Shown here one piece after another: positions 59,891 through 64,000 of a stretch of 64,000 nucleotides of DNA. The position numbers were made by a program, and so were the translations under genes. Within the stretch, counting starts at the first letter, position 1, and each line of letters begins with the position of its first letter. The notes below the pieces were generated by a model that did not search any database, had not been told where the DNA came from, and worked only from the letters and a program-made list of their open reading frames with translations. This DNA comes from Solidesulfovibrio alcoholivorans DSM 5433 (lineage in GTDB: Bacteria > Desulfobacterota > Desulfovibrionia > Desulfovibrionales > Desulfovibrionaceae): the NCBI RefSeq assembly GCF_000702665.1, contig NZ_JNJA01000018.1, positions 1 to 64,000 of the forward strand, given 5' to 3'.

Positions 59891-60304
59891 ATGGCGCAAC
59901 CGGTTTTCGACGACAGCCTGCGCACGGGGTTTGCGAGCATCGACGAGCAGCACAGCATGTTTCTGGACATGCTCGGCGAACTGGCGGAACGCATCGGCGC
60001 GGGGCAGCACCGCCAGGGCGTGCTGGACGCCTTCCAGGGCATGCGCGCCTACGCCGAAGGCCATTTCGCGGACGAGGAAGCGCTCATGCGGGCACACGGC
60101 TATCCGGGCTACGCGGCCCACTGCCGCCTGCACGGCACGTTCACGCAGCGCCTGCGCGACCTGGAAGGCCGCGTGGGCGAGGGGCCGGGCCTGCTCTCCC
60201 TGGAAACCCTGGAGTTCCTGGGCAACTGGTTCATCAACCACATTCGCAACGAGGACCAGCGCTTCGCCGCTTTCGCCCGGACGACGCCGCCGGCGTCCTC
60301 CTAA
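59891..60304 (+). CDS. Bacteriohemerythrin
   Basis: A 137-residue oxygen-binding di-iron protein. The ligands are visible in order: DEQHSMF, the EGHFADEEALM helix, HCRLHGTF and NHIRNEDQRF, which match the four-helix hemerythrin pattern. In anaerobes such proteins bind and transport or scavenge oxygen. ATG 59891 has CAGGAG at good spacing; a GTG three bases earlier is in frame. The gene follows the exported protein by 14 bases, and a strong hairpin terminator lies after it. A hemerythrin domain also ends the cyclase at 28936-30978. Confidence 0.93.
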   Translation: MAQPVFDDSLRTGFASIDEQHSMFLDMLGELAERIGAGQHRQGVLDAFQGMRAYAEGHFADEEALMRAHGYPGYAAHCRLHGTFTQRLRDLEGRVGEGPGLLSLETLEFLGNWFINHIRNEDQRFAAFARTTPPASS

Positions 60305-60337
60305 GAGCCCGCCCCTCCGTTTCGTGCGCCAAAACCC

Positions 60338-60374
60338 AGCGGCCCGGAAGAACCTGCCGTTCTTCCGGGCCGCT
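60338..60374. terminator. Bidirectional-type terminator hairpin between convergent genes
   Basis: A perfect 16-bp stem (60338-60353 with 60359-60374) around a 5-base loop. On the minus strand GGGTTTT follows, so it suits the Gly/Phe-rich gene, and it also lies 34 bases after the hemerythrin stop. Confidence 0.8.
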
Positions 60375-60397
60375 ATGCTCGATAGGAATCGAAATTA

Positions 60398-60727
60398 CTA
60401 CGAGAAGAAGTTGAACGTCGTGCCGCCGCTGCCGAACAGGGACGAGAAGTCCAGCGTCGAGCCGGTCGTGCCGAAGCTCGAGAACAGGTCGGTCGTGGTG
60501 CCGCCGAACAGGCTCGTGAGATCCAGCGAAAAACCGCCGGTCCCCCCGCCGAACAGGCTCGTGAAATCCAGACCGAAGCCCGTACCAGTGAGACCGCCCG
60601 TCAGGTCGAAGCCGCCGGTGCCCGTGGTGCCGAAGCCGAGAAAACCGCCGGTGCCCGTGTCTCCCCCGAGATTCTGAAACAGCGAAGTGAAGTCGAACAG
60701 CCCGCCGCCTCCGGATAATGTCGCCAT
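60398..60727 (-). CDS. Low-complexity Gly/Phe/Thr repeat protein
   Basis: A 109-residue protein of unusual composition: 31 Gly, 21 Thr and 18 Phe, only ten residue types in all, with seven Asp and no Lys, Arg, His, Glu, Cys, Tyr or Trp. The motif xDxxSLF recurs at 11-17, 53-59, 68-74 and 92-98 (FDFTSLF, LDFTSLF, LDLTSLF, LDFSSLF), separated by Gly/Thr spacers. There is no signal peptide. It resembles FG-repeat or amyloid-prone sequences, but no family was recognised. The start follows GGGAGG with good spacing, and the codon frame is open only on this strand, so it is probably real. A long gene-free region lies upstream. Confidence 0.65.
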   Translation of the reverse strand: MATLSGGGGLFDFTSLFQNLGGDTGTGGFLGFGTTGTGGFDLTGGLTGTGFGLDFTSLFGGGTGGFSLDLTSLFGGTTTDLFSSFGTTGSTLDFSSLFGSGGTTFNFFS

Positions 60728-61598
60728 GTTGCCCTCCCGTTATAAATTATGAACGATAATAACTTGTTAACGCTTCCCCTATCCTCGTACACGCGCCCTT
60801 GATAATCCCGATTTTTGTCAAAACCACAGAAAACCAACAGCGCATGCCCCTTAAGGCTTCACAGGAATATCCGCCCAGCTTGCCGATGTCAATCCATCCT
60901 TCTCCCGCAGTGGGCAAAATGTGCGCCAACAAGCTGAAAAAAGCGAAAAACCGCCCTTTCCGGAGCGCCGCCCCACGCAACGCAGACCATATTCCCGAGG
61001 AAATCACAATGGAAAACGGGCATCCTTGCTCCTGATATCGCGTTTGAAAGTTCCGATCAAGAATGACAGTGCGGTGAAGCATAAAGGATCAGTCCAGACA
61101 TGAAACACATAAGTTTAATTCCCACTCCAACAACATCATTTTTTTATACAATTTTAACAATAAACGACTACAACAAACGAAAATACATGAGCTATGCAGA
61201 GACATCTTCCTGCACATCGGACGGGCCTCCGTACACTACGTTTCTTTCCTCCGCCATCCTCTCTGTATCGATATACAGAAAATCCAATTTCCCTTATCAG
61301 CATCATCGCCCCATCTCCCGCCCCCTGCCACCCCCCTCCGACCGAGACCATAATGCGATGCTTCGCCGACAAAAACATGCGTCCACGGCAAGCGTACAGA
61401 AGACGTCGCCAAAGGCCGTTCGCCAGGCGATACGCCAAGATTCGAAAACGCATATTCCACGTTCCTTGCGCGGACAGGCAAGGGCATCGGGACATGCAGG
61501 GACGAGGTGAAGGGAACGGAATCATTCGGGAGACGGAAACGGTGGACGCGCGGGGGCAATAAGTCACAGAAAAGTCACACGAGCGTCCCGCGCGCCCC
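60728..61598. other. Gene-free AT-richer region of about 870 bases
   Basis: Upstream of the Gly/Phe-rich gene and downstream of a chemoreceptor on the same strand. Open frames at 61100-61510 and 61154-61636 lack ribosome binding sites and have shadow-like composition. On the minus strand near 60750-60790 AT-rich boxes (TTAACA, TAATTT) could be the Gly/Phe-gene promoter. No tRNA, repeat copy or clear stem-loop was recognised in the rest, so a regulatory or small-RNA role is only a possibility. Confidence 0.4.
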
Positions 61599-63413
61599 CT
61601 AGCCGAAGACCTTGATGTCCGCGCCAAGGATGCCAAGGATGCGCCCGTCGCCGAAAATGGGCGCGGAGATCGTCAGGCAGTATTCGCCGGATGCTTCGGA
61701 AATATAGATGGGCGAAATGGACGTGTCCTGGTTTTCCATGGCCGAGACGAACCAGGGGCGTCGCGACCAGTCCTTGCCGCGCACCGAGCCCCCCTTGCCG
61801 CCGCCGAAGCCGGCGGGCGCGATGTTCTCCGTCACCTGCACACCGGATGCGTCCGTGGCGTAGAGCAATTCGAGAAAGGCATTTCCCGCCAGGGCGCGAC
61901 GCATGAGCGCCTCCATGGGCCCCTGCGCCATGCCGGCCATCTCCGGCGCGGCGGCGAGCGCCTCCACCACGTCCTGGGCCGTGCCCTGGCCGATGAGCTT
62001 GAATACGCCGTTGAGCTTGATGAGCTCCTCGATCTCGCCGCCGAGGTTTTCGATGGTGCCGGCGGAACGGACCATACCCTCGGTGGTGCTCCCTGAAAGG
62101 TCGCGCACCCGGTCGATGGCGTGCTGGATGCGCTCGCTGGCCGCCACCTGCTCGTCCGACGCCGCGGCGATGGCCCCGACCTGGGAGGCGGCGTCGCCGG
62201 AGAGGCGCACGATCTGCCCCAGGGCGTCGCGGGACTGCCCGGCCAGGTCCGTGGCGCTGGCGACGGCCCCGGCGGCCTGGTCCATGTGCCGGACGTTGTC
62301 GAAGGTGCCCTGCTGGATGGCCTGGATGACGCGGGCGACCTCGGCCGTGGCGGACATGGTCTTTTCCGCGAGCTTTCGCACCTCGTCGGCGACCACGGCG
62401 AAGCCGCGCCCGGCTTCTCCGGCGCGCGCCGCCTCGATGGCGGCATTTAAGGCAAGCAGGTTCGTCTGGTCCGCGATGTCGGAAATGACGGTCATGACCT
62501 GGCCGATGGATTCGGCCTGCTTGCCGAGTTCGGCCATGTTGGTTTTGAGTTCCGCGGCGAGCGTGCTCACCCGGCCGATGGCGGCCACGGAGGCGTCCAC
62601 GACCTCCGCGCCGTCCGCGGCGCGTCTGCGCGCCTCTTCGGCCGCTTCCGCGGCCTTCTCGGCGCTCTGGGCCACGGCGACGGTGGACTGGACCATGACG
62701 CCGACCGAAGCGGCGGTGTCGTCGATCAGGCCCTTCTGCTCCTCGGCCCCGAGGCTGACCGTGCGGGCATCTTCGCGCAGGTCGGCCGTGGCCTTCTTGA
62801 TGGAGTCGGCCACGCCTTCCAGGGTTTCGCCGGCGGCAAGCATGCCGAGCCTTCTGGCCTGGTCCTTTTTCCCGGCGCGGTTCGCCGCCTGGGAAGCCTC
62901 TTCCGCCGCCGCGGCATGGGCGGCCACGGCCTCGGCCCGCTCCCGGGCCAGGGCGAGCTGGCGCTCGAGTTCGCGCACCATGGCCTCGAGGCTCGCCTTG
63001 AGCACGCCGAGCCGGCCGTGGAACCGGTTGTCCTCCGGCAGGGCGGCCGTATCGCCCCGCCCCACCCGATCGGCGTACCCGGCCAGCATCTCCAGGGGGC
63101 GCATCAGATAGCGGTCGAGGATGGCCAGGAAGACGCCGGCCAGAATCGCTGCGGCGGCCAGACCGGCCAGCCACGAGGCGGTCGCCGCCTTGCCCGGCAG
63201 CGCGTCCATGTCCCGCGACAGCGCGGCCAGGTCGGTGCGCAGCCGCTCCTTATCCCCCGCGTCCCGGTCCCGCTCGACCCTGGCCAGTTCGGCCTTGGCC
63301 GACTCCGCCAGATCCGACAGCCGCCAGGTGGCAGCCCCGTTGGCGATGAGCACCGTCAAAAAGAAGCCGATGATCGTCGTGAGCGTCAACCGTAGCCGCA
63401 ACGAAATACGCAT
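61599..63413 (-). CDS. Methyl-accepting chemotaxis protein with C-terminal Cache-like domain
   Basis: A 604-residue receptor. Two membrane helices (about 10-27 and 78-100) enclose only about 50 periplasmic residues. HAMP and a long coiled coil follow, then the signalling domain with [17 protein letters not shown] and [16 protein letters not shown] at about 300-345. After the usual C-terminal arm the protein continues for about 150 residues (450-604) with [14 protein letters not shown] and [26 protein letters not shown], a Cache/PDC-type pattern. That domain is cytoplasmic here, an inverted layout. Ligand unknown. Confidence 0.87.
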   Translation of the reverse strand: MRISLRLRLTLTTIIGFFLTVLIANGAATWRLSDLAESAKAELARVERDRDAGDKERLRTDLAALSRDMDALPGKAATASWLAGLAAAAILAGVFLAILDRYLMRPLEMLAGYADRVGRGDTAALPEDNRFHGRLGVLKASLEAMVRELERQLALARERAEAVAAHAAAAEEASQAANRAGKKDQARRLGMLAAGETLEGVADSIKKATADLREDARTVSLGAEEQKGLIDDTAASVGVMVQSTVAVAQSAEKAAEAAEEARRRAADGAEVVDASVAAIGRVSTLAAELKTNMAELGKQAESIGQVMTVISDIADQTNLLALNAAIEAARAGEAGRGFAVVADEVRKLAEKTMSATAEVARVIQAIQQGTFDNVRHMDQAAGAVASATDLAGQSRDALGQIVRLSGDAASQVGAIAAASDEQVAASERIQHAIDRVRDLSGSTTEGMVRSAGTIENLGGEIEELIKLNGVFKLIGQGTAQDVVEALAAAPEMAGMAQGPMEALMRRALAGNAFLELLYATDASGVQVTENIAPAGFGGGKGGSVRGKDWSRRPWFVSAMENQDTSISPIYISEASGEYCLTISAPIFGDGRILGILGADIKVFG

Positions 63414-63580
63414 GCCCCCTCCCGAACTCCGCGCAAAAAAGAGAAACCGTGCCGTCAGGCCGTGCCGGCAGGAACAGGACGCACAACTGACGCGCAGGTT
63501 TCACCTGCTCGTAGCACAAGAAAGGGGCAAGTCAATCCCTTGCCAGGATTTCCATTTTTGGGAAAATCGTGTGCCAGGCC

Positions 63581-64000
63581 TCAGGAAACCCTGTCGCCTG
63601 GCGCAACAGGCTTGGACGGCCCGAGCAGGGCCATGCCGGCGGCGCTCTTGACGGCCAGGATCATACCGTGGGAGGTCGCCCCGCGCAGCGTGCGCGGCTT
63701 GAGGTTGGCCACGAGCACCACCTGCCGCCCGACGAGCTCATCCGGGACGAAATGTTCGGCCAGCCCGGCGACGACCGGCCGCGGCGCGGCTTCGCCGATG
63801 TCCACGGACACGGCGTAGAGCCGATCGGCCCCGGGCACGGGTGCGGCCGCGACGACCACGCCCACGCGCAGGTCGAGCCTGGCGAAATCCTCGAAATCCA
63901 CTTCCGCCGCCGGCTCGGGCTTGGCCGCGGGCTTCTTCTCGGCCTTGGCCGCCTTTTTGGCCTTGGGCGCGGCGGCCGGGGCCGCCTCCTTGGCCGGGGC
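63581..64000 (-). CDS. metG: Methionyl-tRNA synthetase, C-terminal tRNA-binding domain (cut by window edge)
   Basis: The visible 139 residues are the C-terminal part of MetRS. A linker rich in Ala, Lys, Pro and Glu (EKKPAAKPEPAAE) is followed by an EMAP/Trbp111-type OB fold beginning DFEDFARLDLRVGVV. It continues with VVLVANLKPRTLRGATSHGM and ends at GPSKPVAPGDRVS, the standard MetRS C-terminus. The catalytic domain lies beyond base 64000. A stand-alone tRNA-binding protein is unlikely, because the frame stays open through the linker to the edge. The chemoreceptor gene lies 167 bases downstream. Confidence 0.85.
   Translation of the reverse strand, partial: APAKEAAPAAAPKAKKAAKAEKKPAAKPEPAAEVDFEDFARLDLRVGVVVAAAPVPGADRLYAVSVDIGEAAPRPVVAGLAEHFVPDELVGRQVVLVANLKPRTLRGATSHGMILAVKSAAGMALLGPSKPVAPGDRVS

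Noticed and set aside
61100-61636. Open frames in the gene-free region near the repeat protein
   Set aside because: Composition is Arg/Ser/Pro-rich as in chance frames, starts are poor and they overlap one another on both strands.

Overview
The window is GC-rich chromosomal DNA that looks like a free-living, anaerobic, sulfate-reducer-type deltaproteobacterium, most likely Desulfovibrionaceae. This is inferred from gene content: an rpmE-DUF1385-prfA-prmC block, an iron-sulfur flavoprotein, DUF169, two hemerythrin proteins, three chemotaxis receptors, PerR with catalase, and TyrR-type sigma-54 control of alanine dehydrogenase. No rRNA, CRISPR array, IS element or prophage was seen.

Region 1-9.9 kb is housekeeping. 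Four tRNA genes (Thr-TGT, Tyr-GTA, Gly-TCC, Thr-GGT) lead into tuf on the minus strand. Divergent from them are ftsH and an exported beta-propeller protein. The translation block rpmE, DUF1385, prfA and prmC follows on the minus strand, then thiC and gpmA on the plus strand.

Region 10-16 kb is accessory. It holds an AraC regulator whose C-terminus is read from an intergenic repeat, a cupin, a CBS protein and a 57-residue cysteine-rich exported peptide. It ends with four minus-strand genes that look like a Rad50/SbcC-Mre11/SbcD machine split into pieces: an N-lobe ATPase ending in a zinc hook, a metallophosphoesterase, a short coiled coil, and a C-lobe ATPase. This is the best candidate for an undescribed system here.

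Region 16-31 kb has a PAS kinase, a trehalose synthase-maltokinase fusion, comF, an iron-sulfur flavoprotein coupled to a metallo-beta-lactamase-fold hydrolase, a degenerate double GGDEF-TPR protein, an acyltransferase/SGNH pair, and an AT-rich, probably acquired, diguanylate cyclase with a hemerythrin domain.

Region 31-46 kb holds DUF169, a Tat-exported nitroreductase, a hybrid kinase, an RND efflux pair, a PilJ-type receptor, a DUF47 protein, and perR followed by katA. Region 46-57 kb holds an amino-acid permease, ald with a sigma-54-type promoter and its probable activator, a phosphate module (a PAS kinase with an eroded ATPase domain, DUF47, PiT), and a lipoprotein lipase. Region 57-64 kb holds two chemoreceptors (one with a C-terminal Cache domain), a stand-alone hemerythrin, a 109-residue Gly/Phe/Thr repeat protein beside about 870 bases of gene-free DNA, and the 3' end of metG.

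Nine copies of a bipartite palindromic repeat lie between genes. Most start 15-40 bases after a stop codon and point in the direction of that gene.
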